Assembly (NCBI GenBank): GCA_947377275.1
Contig: CANCFV010000009.1
Coordinates: forward strand, 1 to 60,151
DNA length: 60,151 bases
Origin: Burkholderiales bacterium
GTDB lineage: Bacteria; Pseudomonadota; Gammaproteobacteria; Burkholderiales; Burkholderiaceae_C
Direction of reading: 5' to 3'
The position numbers were made by a program, and so were the translations under genes. This document shows, piece by piece, positions 40,001-46,795 of the stretch. The number at the start of each line of letters is the position of its first letter. Within the stretch, counting starts at the first letter, position 1. The notes beneath the pieces were generated by a model, which saw only the letters and a program-made list of their open reading frames with translations, was not told the DNA's origin and did not search any database.

Positions 40001-40262
40001 CACCGAGCGTTTGCGACTCGGTGTGCTCCATGTCGCTCACGGAGTTGGCCAGGTTGCGCTCGATCGGCGTCGTGATGCGGTCGGTCATCTCCTTGGCACT
40101 CAAGCCGTTGTAGCTCATCAAGATGGCCACCACGGGGATGTCGATCTCCGGGAAGACGTCCACTGGGGTCTTGCGCAGCACCAAGGGCGTCGCCAACAAG
40201 ATCAGCAACGCCGCCACGATGAAGGTATAGGGACGTCGCAGGGCGACTTGAACGATCCACAT
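37032..40262 (-). CDS. RND efflux permease (HAE1/AcrB-like)
   Basis: A 1076-aa proton-driven exporter with 12 transmembrane segments and two large periplasmic loops. The proton-relay Asp pair is visible in GILVDDATVEIEN in TM4, and PVDVFPEIDIP follows TM1. I start at MWIVQVALRRPY (40262). It lies after the lectin-fold gene, separated by a strong hairpin, which may lower expression of the pump relative to the upstream genes. The pump might export toxic aromatics or sulfite-containing leftovers of desulfurisation (inference); the substrate is not predictable. Confidence 0.94.
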   Translation of the reverse strand: MWIVQVALRRPYTFIVAALLILLATPLVLRKTPVDVFPEIDIPVVAILMSYNGLSAKEMTDRITTPIERNLANSVSDMEHTESQTLGGMAIIKVFFQPQVNQATAIAQVVASTQASLRSLPAGATPPTIIKYSATDLPILQLGFSSPIRSEQELNEQAFNVLRTKLITIPGTAVTAPYGGRFRQVQVDINGPALAARGLTAVDVVNALSAQNLTLPSGTAKIGGQEVSVELNGSPKNMAALGDIPITTVNGATVYVRDVAQVRDGYQAQTNVVRRDGERGLLMTVLKNGGASTLDIIDTIRRDLPKAILSLPEDITVTPLADQSVFVGAAIKSVVHEALIAAALTAALLLLFLGNWRSTAIIAISIPLSIFCSLIVLHLIGQTINIMTLGGLALAVGILVDDATVEIENVERHLHMGKRPHQAILDGAAEIAGPALVATLCICIAFVPMFFLTGVAGKLFVPLAEAVVFAMLASYVLSRTLVPTLVMYLMRHQARQSAHSQANHRPGRLRAIHLSFDAWFERFRQGYTGVLAALLQRKRLFGGAFVLFSLLSCGLYLALGQDFFPAVDAGQIRLHVRAPLGTRLEEMPAFVDRVEAHVKQVIGQQDLANIVDIVGGPYTPYNTLYNSNGTFDSSDVEILVSLKPDHEHPTAQHIRALRQSLPKAFPGNEFYFQSADMVSQTLNFGLSAPIDIQIQGPKTAENLDVASELIGRIKRVPGAVDTILYQRFNRRALSLEMDRSSLAQTGLVARDVAQNVMVSLSSSFQTAPTYWLNPANGSVYNVAVQTPQHEVDSLGAMLSIPVNAPTSNGQSREPQLLGNVVQVKSSSQQGIVSHYNIAPVIDIFTTVDGRDLGSTFAEIEPLIEEARAKLPRGSEITVRGQIETLRSAFVSLGWGLLLAIVLVYLLIVVNFQSWLDALIIVTALPAALAGIAWMLYLSGTPLSVPALTGAIMTVGVATANSILVVSFARQRLAEGVPALTAALEAGSTRLRPVLMTALAMVIGMVPMALGLGEGGEQNAPLGRAVIGGLTFATLSTLVFVPLVFAGVHHRLQARRKSPGHSLDATALPADAEPNPV

Positions 40263-40313
40263 GAGGGAGACTGCCTGAAGCTCGCAAAAAAGGAGCGATG
40301 GGAGGTATGAGAA

Positions 40314-40336
40314 GGGCAAGGCCAAAGGCCTTGCCC
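40314..40336 (-). terminator. Hairpin between lectin-fold gene and RND permease
   Basis: A perfect 10-bp stem GGGCAAGGCC/GGCCTTGCCC with a 3-base loop, directly after the stop at 40344. There is no long T-run, so probable partial termination or transcript-end stabilisation within the long minus-strand run. Confidence 0.5.
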
Positions 40337-40343
40337 AGTGCCA

Positions 40344-41033
40344 TCAGTTGATGGCGAAGCAGTACAGCAAACCTGCACCGCCGGTGGCGACGAGGTTGTC
40401 TTGCCCACAACCACGGCTGCCATGGGTTGAATTCCACGAGGTGTTGCCACCGCCTGTGCGGTCGAAGTGGCCCACTTGAGCGGAACCGTCGGCCGCGCTG
40501 CTCGTGTAGTTCTTGCAGGTGTGATCCGCTGCATCGGTGAACGCACGTCCGTCAGGGGTTGACCCCGTCAGGATGTCGTGTTCATTGGGCTTGTCGCCTG
40601 CACGCTTGACGGACTCGTTCTTCTCAGTGAAGGCCGTTGCCCATGTCAGGTTGTTGCCCAAGCGCGCCAGCTCCAAGGTGTCGCCATGCAGGTGCGCCAA
40701 GTCACGCGCCACCACCGCACCACGGGTGTTGTACCAAGGGCCTTGGCCGATGCGGTCACGCGCATTGACGGGTGGCTGGCCATCACGCGCCTGCGTGCTG
40801 AGGTAGGCACGCCAGGTCTTGGCACCACCACCGGCTGCCGTTGCCAGCGACTGGCAATGGGCATCGGCGCCGCTCAAGCCACCCAGATCAGCCCCTTTGC
40901 CACCACCCACGCTGGTGATGAAGAAGCTGAACGGAGGCTTGGGCGTCTCAGGTGCTGCTGCAGTTTGCGCTTGCGCGACCACAGACAGAGACAGCCCGGC
41001 CAGCAAAGCGCTCAGGGTTCGCTTGAAAGACAT
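40344..41033 (-). CDS. Exported protein with lectin/endostatin-like fold
   Basis: A 229-aa secreted protein with a signal peptide ending at AQA (about residue 23). The mature part begins FFITSVGGGKGADLGGLSGADAHC and shows WRAYLST and a C-terminal GLLYCFAIN, a pattern shared with bacterial proteins of the C-type-lectin-like/endostatin superfamily (DUF1554 neighbourhood). Four Cys (two probable disulfides) and Met1 as the only Met. It is in the same run as cytochrome c', 3 bases away. Ligand unknown. Confidence 0.6.
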   Translation of the reverse strand: MSFKRTLSALLAGLSLSVVAQAQTAAAPETPKPPFSFFITSVGGGKGADLGGLSGADAHCQSLATAAGGGAKTWRAYLSTQARDGQPPVNARDRIGQGPWYNTRGAVVARDLAHLHGDTLELARLGNNLTWATAFTEKNESVKRAGDKPNEHDILTGSTPDGRAFTDAADHTCKNYTSSAADGSAQVGHFDRTGGGNTSWNSTHGSRGCGQDNLVATGGAGLLYCFAIN

Positions 41034-41036
41034 GGG

Positions 41037-41513
41037 TCAGTCCTTCTTGCGGAAGTCGTCGTGGCAGCCCTTGCACGTGGCTTGCAGCTTGCCCAGTTGG
41101 GCCTTCACGGCGACCACGTCACCGCCTTGCGCCACTTTGGCCAGCTCATTGGCTTCCTTGTTGAAGGCAGCAGCGGCTTCTCCGGCCTTCTTGTCGGTGA
41201 AAATTTCAGGCTTGGCCGACGTTTCGTGCCAGCCCTTGCCTGTTTCGGTACCAGGGGCATACAAGGCACCCAGTCCGGAGTTGGCCAAGGCGGCGATCGT
41301 GTTGGACGCCTTGATCACGTCTTCCTTGTTGTACTGACCGTCGACGTTGGCCTTGACGCGGCCCGTGTTCCAAGCAATGACTTGGTAGGCCGACTGGCGC
41401 CACTTGATCAGCTGCTCTGGCTTGGGGCCTTGCTGGGCGATGGCGGAAGCGCCAGCGGCCAAGGCGCCCAGAACCAGCACTGGCACCGCGATGTGTTTGA
41501 CGAGCTTGTTCAT
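41037..41513 (-). CDS. Cytochrome c' (class II c-type cytochrome)
   Basis: A 158-aa exported four-helix-bundle cytochrome: a signal peptide to about residue 27, helix-rich middle and the C-terminal heme site CKGCH (residues ~147-151) typical of class II. Relatives bind NO or transfer electrons. The first helix, usually Met-rich in cytochromes c', reads YQVIAWNTGRVKANV here; Met1 is the only Met and the two heme Cys the only Cys. A likely client of the CcmF set encoded downstream. Confidence 0.88.
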   Translation of the reverse strand: MNKLVKHIAVPVLVLGALAAGASAIAQQGPKPEQLIKWRQSAYQVIAWNTGRVKANVDGQYNKEDVIKASNTIAALANSGLGALYAPGTETGKGWHETSAKPEIFTDKKAGEAAAAFNKEANELAKVAQGGDVVAVKAQLGKLQATCKGCHDDFRKKD

Positions 41514-41602
41514 GCTTGTTTCCTTGAAGTTGGGATGAAGAAGTCAGGGTGGGCCCTGACGGAGGGGGATCCGGTCGCGGCCATGGCCGCACCGCCTGCG
41601 GT

Positions 41603-42493
41603 TCAGCCGCGCAGGTGGGTGTTGAAGAAGTCAACCGTTCGCTGCCACGCCAGCTTGGCCGCTGCCGCGTCGTAACGAGGCGTGGTGTCGTTGTTGAAGC
41701 CGTGCTGCGTGCCCGGGTAGACAAAGGCTTCGTAGCGAACTTGCGCCTTCTTGAGGGCCTCTTCGTAAGCAGGCCACCCCCCATTGATGCGCTCGTCATT
41801 GGCGGCGTACTGCAACAAGATCGGCGCCTTGATGCGAGGCACGTCAGCGAGCGCCGGCTGTGCGCCATAAAACGGCACGGCAGCGCCCAGGTCAGGCAAC
41901 TGCGTGGCCAGGAAGTTCGAGATGCCACCGCCATAGCAAAACCCCACCACGCCGACCTGGCCATTGCCTTGCTGCAAAGACTTCAGGTAACCGGCGGCTG
42001 CGATGAAGTCTTGCCGGGTCTTGGTCTGGTCTAACTTGGCGAAGAGCTCTCGGGCCTTGTCCTCATCGCCGGGGTAGCCGCCCAGCGTGTGCAAGGCGTC
42101 AGGCGCAAAGGCAATGAAGTTGTCCAGCGCCAAGCGGCGTGTGATGTCTTCGATGTGCGGGTTCAGCCCCCGGTTCTCATGCACCACCAGGACCACCGGC
42201 AACCTGCCTTTGGGGTTGACGGGTTGCACCAAATAACCGCGCACGACACCGTTGCCCTGAGGCGATGGCAACTCCACATAGCGGGCGTTGATGCGTGCAT
42301 CTTGCGCCGGTACCTGTTGAGCGTTCGCAAAGTTTGGGCTCAGCTCGGCAAGCACCGCTTCCGCTGCCACCGCGGTGACCGTGTACTTGGCCGCGGACAG
42401 CAAGAAACCTCGGCGGCTAATCAGACCATGCACGTACTGATCGAACAGCTTGAGCACTTCTGGCGCGAAATCATGGGCGGTTTTGCGTGTCAT
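41603..42493 (-). CDS. Dienelactone hydrolase family protein, Tat-exported
   Basis: A 296-aa alpha/beta hydrolase of the dienelactone hydrolase family with an N-terminal SRRGFLLSAA twin-arginine-like signal. The catalytic triad is visible: Cys186 in GFCYGGG, Asp233 in ANDERING and His264 in GTQHGF. Family members open cyclic lactones such as dienelactone in chloroaromatic degradation. Cys186 is the only Cys and Met1 the only Met; relatives usually show GGGM and HMYPG, which read GGGI and FVYPG here. Followed by cytochrome c', preceded by an SMP-30 lactonase. Confidence 0.9.
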   Translation of the reverse strand: MTRKTAHDFAPEVLKLFDQYVHGLISRRGFLLSAAKYTVTAVAAEAVLAELSPNFANAQQVPAQDARINARYVELPSPQGNGVVRGYLVQPVNPKGRLPVVLVVHENRGLNPHIEDITRRLALDNFIAFAPDALHTLGGYPGDEDKARELFAKLDQTKTRQDFIAAAGYLKSLQQGNGQVGVVGFCYGGGISNFLATQLPDLGAAVPFYGAQPALADVPRIKAPILLQYAANDERINGGWPAYEEALKKAQVRYEAFVYPGTQHGFNNDTTPRYDAAAAKLAWQRTVDFFNTHLRG

Positions 42494-42514
42494 GGCGTGG
42501 TCCTTTGGTTCCGT

Positions 42515-43522
42515 TTACTTGGCTCGGCCTTCAAAGCCGCCCGCCTGCAGCTGGATGCGATAGGCAGCCCCGCGTCCCACGACGTACAAAGTCTTTTTGT
42601 CATCGCCCGCAAACGCCAGGTTTTGGGGTTGCTTGGGCAAGGCAATCGTGCCCAAGGCCGTGCCCTTGCTGTCAAAGATCTGGATGCCGGTGTTGGCCGC
42701 CACGTAGACGCGACCATCGGCGTCCACGGCCAAACCATCGGCGCCACTGGTTCCACCGGTCTCGGTCTTGCGCCATCCATCGAGCTTGGCGAAATTGCGA
42801 CGAGGCCCCAAAGAGCCGTCGGCCAAGAGGTCGTACGCCAACAGGTGCTCACCAAAGGTGTTGGCGACGTAAAGCACCTTTTCGTCCGGACTCAGCTGGA
42901 TGCCGTTGGGGCGCTCGATGTCAGCCACCAAACGCTTGAGATCGCCCTTGTTGGAGATGCGATAGACCGCAGGCTTGGCGGGTGCCACGGTGGGAGGCGT
43001 TGGCGCAGCCTGCCCCGGGGCAGGCGGGTTCACGCCAGAGTCCGTGAAATAGACGTTGCCCTTTTGGTCCACCACCAGATCATTGGGGCGACCAAATGGC
43101 GCACCCTCGAAGTTATCGGCCAAGGTCTTGACTTTGGGCGGCGGGAAGATGATGCCCACACGCGGCTTGAGCACCTGCACCGCGTACAGATCGCCATTGG
43201 CCGTGAAGCCCAGGCCATTGGCGCCGTTGCTGCCCTCAACAAAGGTCGAGGTGCTGCCGTCTGAGGCGATGCGTGTCACCCGGTTCGCTTGCGTTTCCGT
43301 GAAGATCAGGCTGCCATCGGGCAAGGCCACGGGCCCTTCGGTGCCGGTGAAGCCCTCTTTGATCAACTCGATCTTCGTGCCAGCGGAGACGACGCCCGCA
43401 ATGGCCGGCGTCACCAAGGCTGAAGCATCGCTCTGTGCTTGAGCGACACCGAACGCAAAAACGCTCGTCAGCACTGAGGCGAGCACCGACTTGCGAACAA
43501 TCGAACGTGTCTTCATGGTCAT
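42515..43522 (-). CDS. SMP-30/gluconolactonase-like beta-propeller, exported
   Basis: A 335-aa six-bladed propeller with a signal peptide ending at AQA (about residue 30). The first metal ligand Glu sits in TGTEGPVALPDGSLIFTE, followed by NGLGF, GRPNDLVVDQKGNVYFTDSG and RPNGIQLSPDEKVLYVAN, all characteristic. Probably a lactonase working with the adjacent dienelactone hydrolase. Apart from the two Met in the first three residues there is no Met and no Cys. Confidence 0.88.
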   Translation of the reverse strand: MTMKTRSIVRKSVLASVLTSVFAFGVAQAQSDASALVTPAIAGVVSAGTKIELIKEGFTGTEGPVALPDGSLIFTETQANRVTRIASDGSTSTFVEGSNGANGLGFTANGDLYAVQVLKPRVGIIFPPPKVKTLADNFEGAPFGRPNDLVVDQKGNVYFTDSGVNPPAPGQAAPTPPTVAPAKPAVYRISNKGDLKRLVADIERPNGIQLSPDEKVLYVANTFGEHLLAYDLLADGSLGPRRNFAKLDGWRKTETGGTSGADGLAVDADGRVYVAANTGIQIFDSKGTALGTIALPKQPQNLAFAGDDKKTLYVVGRGAAYRIQLQAGGFEGRAK

Positions 43523-43542
43523 GCCTCCCCGCTTTGCCTGGA

Positions 43543-44136
43543 TCAGGACTTGTTGCCCTTGGCCTTGGCGGCCAACTCTTCAATCACCTTGAGCGCTTGC
43601 TCCACGTTGGCTGCAGGCGCAATGCCGCCGACCGTCGCTGCCACCTTGCCGTCAGGTGTGACGATGAAGGTGGTGCGCTCGGTGCGGGCGTGATCGATCT
43701 CGATGCCACGGGTGTCTTTGCGACCGGATGGGATCTCGGTGATCGGCAGGTCAAAGGCCTTGGCCACATTGCCTTGGGCATCAGAAGCCACGGCGATCTT
43801 GCCGGCGCAGTACTCGGGGTCGGCCGAGAACGCGTTCAGACGATCGATGCTGTCAAGCGAAACACCCACGATGGAGGCACCGGCCGCAGCGAACTTGTCT
43901 GCATTGACGGCGAAGGTGTGCGCCTGCACGTTGCAGCCGCCCGTGAAGGCCGAGGGGTAGAAATACACCACCACGGGGCCCTTCTTGAGGGCATCTTGCA
44001 GCGAGTAACTGAAGGCCTTACCCGCTTGCGAAGCCTGCAGCTTGAATGCCGGCGCGGCATCACCCTCTTTGAGGGCGGCCCACGTGGGTGTAGCGAACAG
44101 GGTGGCCAAAGCACCCATGGCGATCCATCGTTTCAT
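43543..44136 (-). CDS. Exported peroxiredoxin (AhpC/TSA, BCP-like)
   Basis: A 197-aa thioredoxin-fold peroxidase with a signal peptide ending at TWA (about residue 20), so probably periplasmic. The peroxidatic Cys is in FYPSAFTGGCNVQ and a second Cys follows in DPEYC. I start at MKRWIAMG (44136). It would protect the exported cytochromes and sulfatase from peroxide. The mature protein has no Met and only these two Cys. Confidence 0.85.
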   Translation of the reverse strand: MKRWIAMGALATLFATPTWAALKEGDAAPAFKLQASQAGKAFSYSLQDALKKGPVVVYFYPSAFTGGCNVQAHTFAVNADKFAAAGASIVGVSLDSIDRLNAFSADPEYCAGKIAVASDAQGNVAKAFDLPITEIPSGRKDTRGIEIDHARTERTTFIVTPDGKVAATVGGIAPAANVEQALKVIEELAAKAKGNKS

Positions 44137-44169
44137 GCTCGTTCTCCAAATCAATGTTGTTGGTGAGGC

Positions 44170-44850
44170 TCACTGCGCAGCCAGGTGGTCTGCGAGCGCC
44201 TCGATTTCTTTGTCTGTCAAGGCGCTGAGCACCTTGTTCATCACGCCGTCAGGGCTGTTGCGCCGGTCGCCCGAACGCCAGTCACGCAATTGCTTGTCAA
44301 GGTAGCGCCACTCTTGTCCCCCAACGATGGGCGCGCTGGGCACCAACCCCAAGCCCTTGCCATTGGCGCCATGGCACGAGGCGCACGCAGGAATGCCTCG
44401 GGTTGCGTCACCCTGGTCAAACAATTTCTTGCCCAGCTCTGATCCGGCACCCTCGCCTGCCATCAGCTTCTGGCTGCCAAAAAAAGCCGCGATGTCGATC
44501 ACATCCTCGTCAGACACACTGCGCGCCATGATCGCCATCTGATCGTGCTTGCGCGCACCCGAGCGAAACTCTCGGATCTGCTTGAGGATGTAGCTCGGGT
44601 ACTGGCCTGCCAGCTTGGCGAACTTGCCCTCGGTGCTGTTGGGATGCTGCCCACCCTGCCCGTGTGTGCCGTGACATTCAATGCACCGCTCGTTGTCCGC
44701 CTTTTCTTGCCCCCAGACAGGGTTGCCCATGGGCAAAGTCAGCTTGGTTTGCTTGGGCTCGGCCACTTTGGCCTTGCCGCTGCCCCCCGCCGCCCATGCC
44801 GATGAAAACGCAAACACGCTCAAAAGCACCAGGTGAATCACTGTTTTCAC
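44170..44850 (-). CDS. Diheme cytochrome c (c4-like)
   Basis: A 226-aa periplasmic electron-transfer protein with two heme sites, CIECH in the first domain and CASCH in the second, each followed by a Gly-rich HGxxG stretch and a later Met likely to ligate heme. I start at the GTG at 44850, which begins a good signal peptide (VKTVIHLVLLSVFAFSSAWA) behind GAAGGTGAAGG; longer versions run inside the upstream cytochrome gene. Part of the electron-transfer set next to DUF1501/DUF1549. Confidence 0.88.
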   Translation of the reverse strand: MKTVIHLVLLSVFAFSSAWAAGGSGKAKVAEPKQTKLTLPMGNPVWGQEKADNERCIECHGTHGQGGQHPNSTEGKFAKLAGQYPSYILKQIREFRSGARKHDQMAIMARSVSDEDVIDIAAFFGSQKLMAGEGAGSELGKKLFDQGDATRGIPACASCHGANGKGLGLVPSAPIVGGQEWRYLDKQLRDWRSGDRRNSPDGVMNKVLSALTDKEIEALADHLAAQ

Positions 44851-44866
44851 GTCAGCCCCTTCACCT

Positions 44867-45247
44867 TCAAGACTTCTTGTAGAAGGTGTGGCAGGCGCGG
44901 CAAGTGCGCGACAGGTCCGTGGCTGCGCCAGTGGCCGTGTCGAAGTCCTTGTTGGACACCGACTTGATGATCCCGGTAGCCAAGTCTTTGCTTTTGCGAG
45001 ACAACTCGACCGCATCGGGGGCATCGCCCTTGGCCACGAAGTGCTTTTCAACCTGCGTGAACAAACCTTGAAGCTCTTTGGCGTCGGCGGTGCTGCCAGG
45101 GATGTTTTGAACGGCGATGTTCGAGGCCAGGCTCTTGTTCGTGTCCTCGATGGTTTGCATCAAGTCCATGTCCAGCTCGCCATCGGCCGCCCGAACCACC
45201 CCCATCAACACAGCCATCACACCGAAAACGATGATGAGCTTACGCAT
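44867..45247 (-). CDS. Small c-type cytochrome, C-terminal heme
   Basis: A 126-aa exported helical protein with a signal peptide (MRKLIIVFGVMAVLMGVVRA) and a single heme site CRACH near the C-terminus, the arrangement of class II cytochromes. It lies 16 bases before the diheme cytochrome and 59 bases after DUF1501. Specific role unknown; probably passes electrons to or from the diheme protein. Confidence 0.83.
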   Translation of the reverse strand: MRKLIIVFGVMAVLMGVVRAADGELDMDLMQTIEDTNKSLASNIAVQNIPGSTADAKELQGLFTQVEKHFVAKGDAPDAVELSRKSKDLATGIIKSVSNKDFDTATGAATDLSRTCRACHTFYKKS

Positions 45248-45306
45248 ACAAAACACAGTCTTTCTGGCGGGGTCTTGGCCCCGCCTTTCTTTTGTCAACC
45301 GACAGG

Positions 45307-46758
45307 TCAGGCCAGGATGTCCTTGATGACCTTGCCGTACACCACCGTTGGACGCTCAGAGCGGCCGCTGTTGAGGAAGGTGGTCTTGAGGTGGTCCAGG
45401 CCCATCAGGTGCAGCACGGTGGCGTGCAGGTCATAGGTGTCCACCGACTTGTCCTTGTCGGCCACTTGCAGACCCACTTCGTCGGTCTCGCCGTAGGTGA
45501 AGCCCGCCTTGAGGCCACCACCAGCCAGCCACTGGGTGTAGCCCCATGGGTTGTGGTCACGGCCGCTGCCGCTTTCGCCCCACGAGGTGCGGCCGAACTC
45601 AGACGTCCACACCACCAGGGTGCTGTCGAGCAAGCCACGCTCTTTGAGGTCGTGCAGCAGGCCAGCGATGGGCTTGTCGACCATGCGGGCCATGACGCCG
45701 TGGTTCTCGTCCAGCTCGCTGTGCGCGTCCCAGCTTTGGCGATCGGTCTCAACGCCTTCAGGGAAGCCCGACACGACTTGCACAAAGCGAACACCGTTTT
45801 CAACCAAGCGGCGAGCGCGCAGCAAGACTTCGCCATAGCTTTGGCTGGTCTTGTCGTTCAAGCCGTACAGCTCTTTGGTGGCTGCGCTTTCGTTGCTGAT
45901 GTCCACGGCCTTGGGCGCTGCGGTTTGCATGCGATCGGCCAGCTCGTAAGACTGCAGACGAGCGCGAAGCTCGGTGTCCGACGGATGGCGCTCTGCACCG
46001 ATGTTGTTCAAACGCTTGAGCAAATCGAGCGAGCTGCGTTGCTGCGTGGCCGAACGCGATGCCAGGCGGTCAAGGTACAAGATCGGCGATGGACCTGGAC
46101 GGAAGGCCGTGCCTTGGTAGACCGCAGGCAAGAAGCCCGAGCTCCAGTTGACCGAACCGGCTTGTGGCTCGCGGTCGCCGTTGTAAAGCACCACATAAGG
46201 CGGCAGGTCTTGGTTGGCCGAGCCCAGCGCATAGGTGATCCATGCACCCAGGGATGGACGACCTGGGTTCAAGTCGCCCGTGTTCAGCTTGAGGATCGAG
46301 ATGTCGTGGGTGGCGCCCACGGTGGTGCTCGACTTGATGAAGGTCATCTTGTCGGCTTGCTTGGCCAGGTTGGGCAAGAGGTTCGAGAACCACGCGCCGC
46401 TCTCGCCGTGTTGCTTCCAGGTGCGGCTCTTCGAGGCATACAGCTTGCCCACACCGCCTTGGGTGCTGGTCTTGATGCCCTTGAGGAAGCTGGCAGGGAT
46501 GTCCTGACCCGCCAGCTTGACCAAATCAGGCTTGTGGTCGTAGAGGTCGAGCGTGCTGGGCGCGCCGTTCTGATGCAACCAGATGACCGACTTGATCTTG
46601 GCTGGAAAGTGCGCGGACTTGGCAGCCAGGGGGTTTTCCAGCTCGGCAGCGTGCGCCGCAGAGAAGGCGCCCACACCAGGGATGACACCGCTCAATGCGG
46701 CACCACCGACACCCAGGCCAGACTTGAAAAGGAAATTGCGACGTGAATCGTTGCTCAT
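45307..46758 (-). CDS. DUF1501 protein, sulfatase/alkaline-phosphatase-like fold
   Basis: A 483-aa protein with an RRNFLFKSG twin-arginine-type signal, hence exported folded. The DUF1501 domain belongs to the alkaline phosphatase/sulfatase clan; visible blocks are IWLHQNGAPSTLDLYDHKP near 60, VGATHDIS near 148, SWDAHSELDENHG near 340 and VVWTSEFGRTSWGE near 385, supplying metal-binding Asp/His. No sulfatase CxPxR motif is present. It forms a pair with the DUF1549/DUF1553 protein upstream, an association common in Planctomycetes. In this setting a role in releasing sulfate from an ester is plausible (inference). No Cys, six Met. Confidence 0.9.
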   Translation of the reverse strand: MSNDSRRNFLFKSGLGVGGAALSGVIPGVGAFSAAHAAELENPLAAKSAHFPAKIKSVIWLHQNGAPSTLDLYDHKPDLVKLAGQDIPASFLKGIKTSTQGGVGKLYASKSRTWKQHGESGAWFSNLLPNLAKQADKMTFIKSSTTVGATHDISILKLNTGDLNPGRPSLGAWITYALGSANQDLPPYVVLYNGDREPQAGSVNWSSGFLPAVYQGTAFRPGPSPILYLDRLASRSATQQRSSLDLLKRLNNIGAERHPSDTELRARLQSYELADRMQTAAPKAVDISNESAATKELYGLNDKTSQSYGEVLLRARRLVENGVRFVQVVSGFPEGVETDRQSWDAHSELDENHGVMARMVDKPIAGLLHDLKERGLLDSTLVVWTSEFGRTSWGESGSGRDHNPWGYTQWLAGGGLKAGFTYGETDEVGLQVADKDKSVDTYDLHATVLHLMGLDHLKTTFLNSGRSERPTVVYGKVIKDILA

Positions 46759-46795
46759 GATGGATCGTCCTTGTGTTCGTCAGTGATGTGTTTGA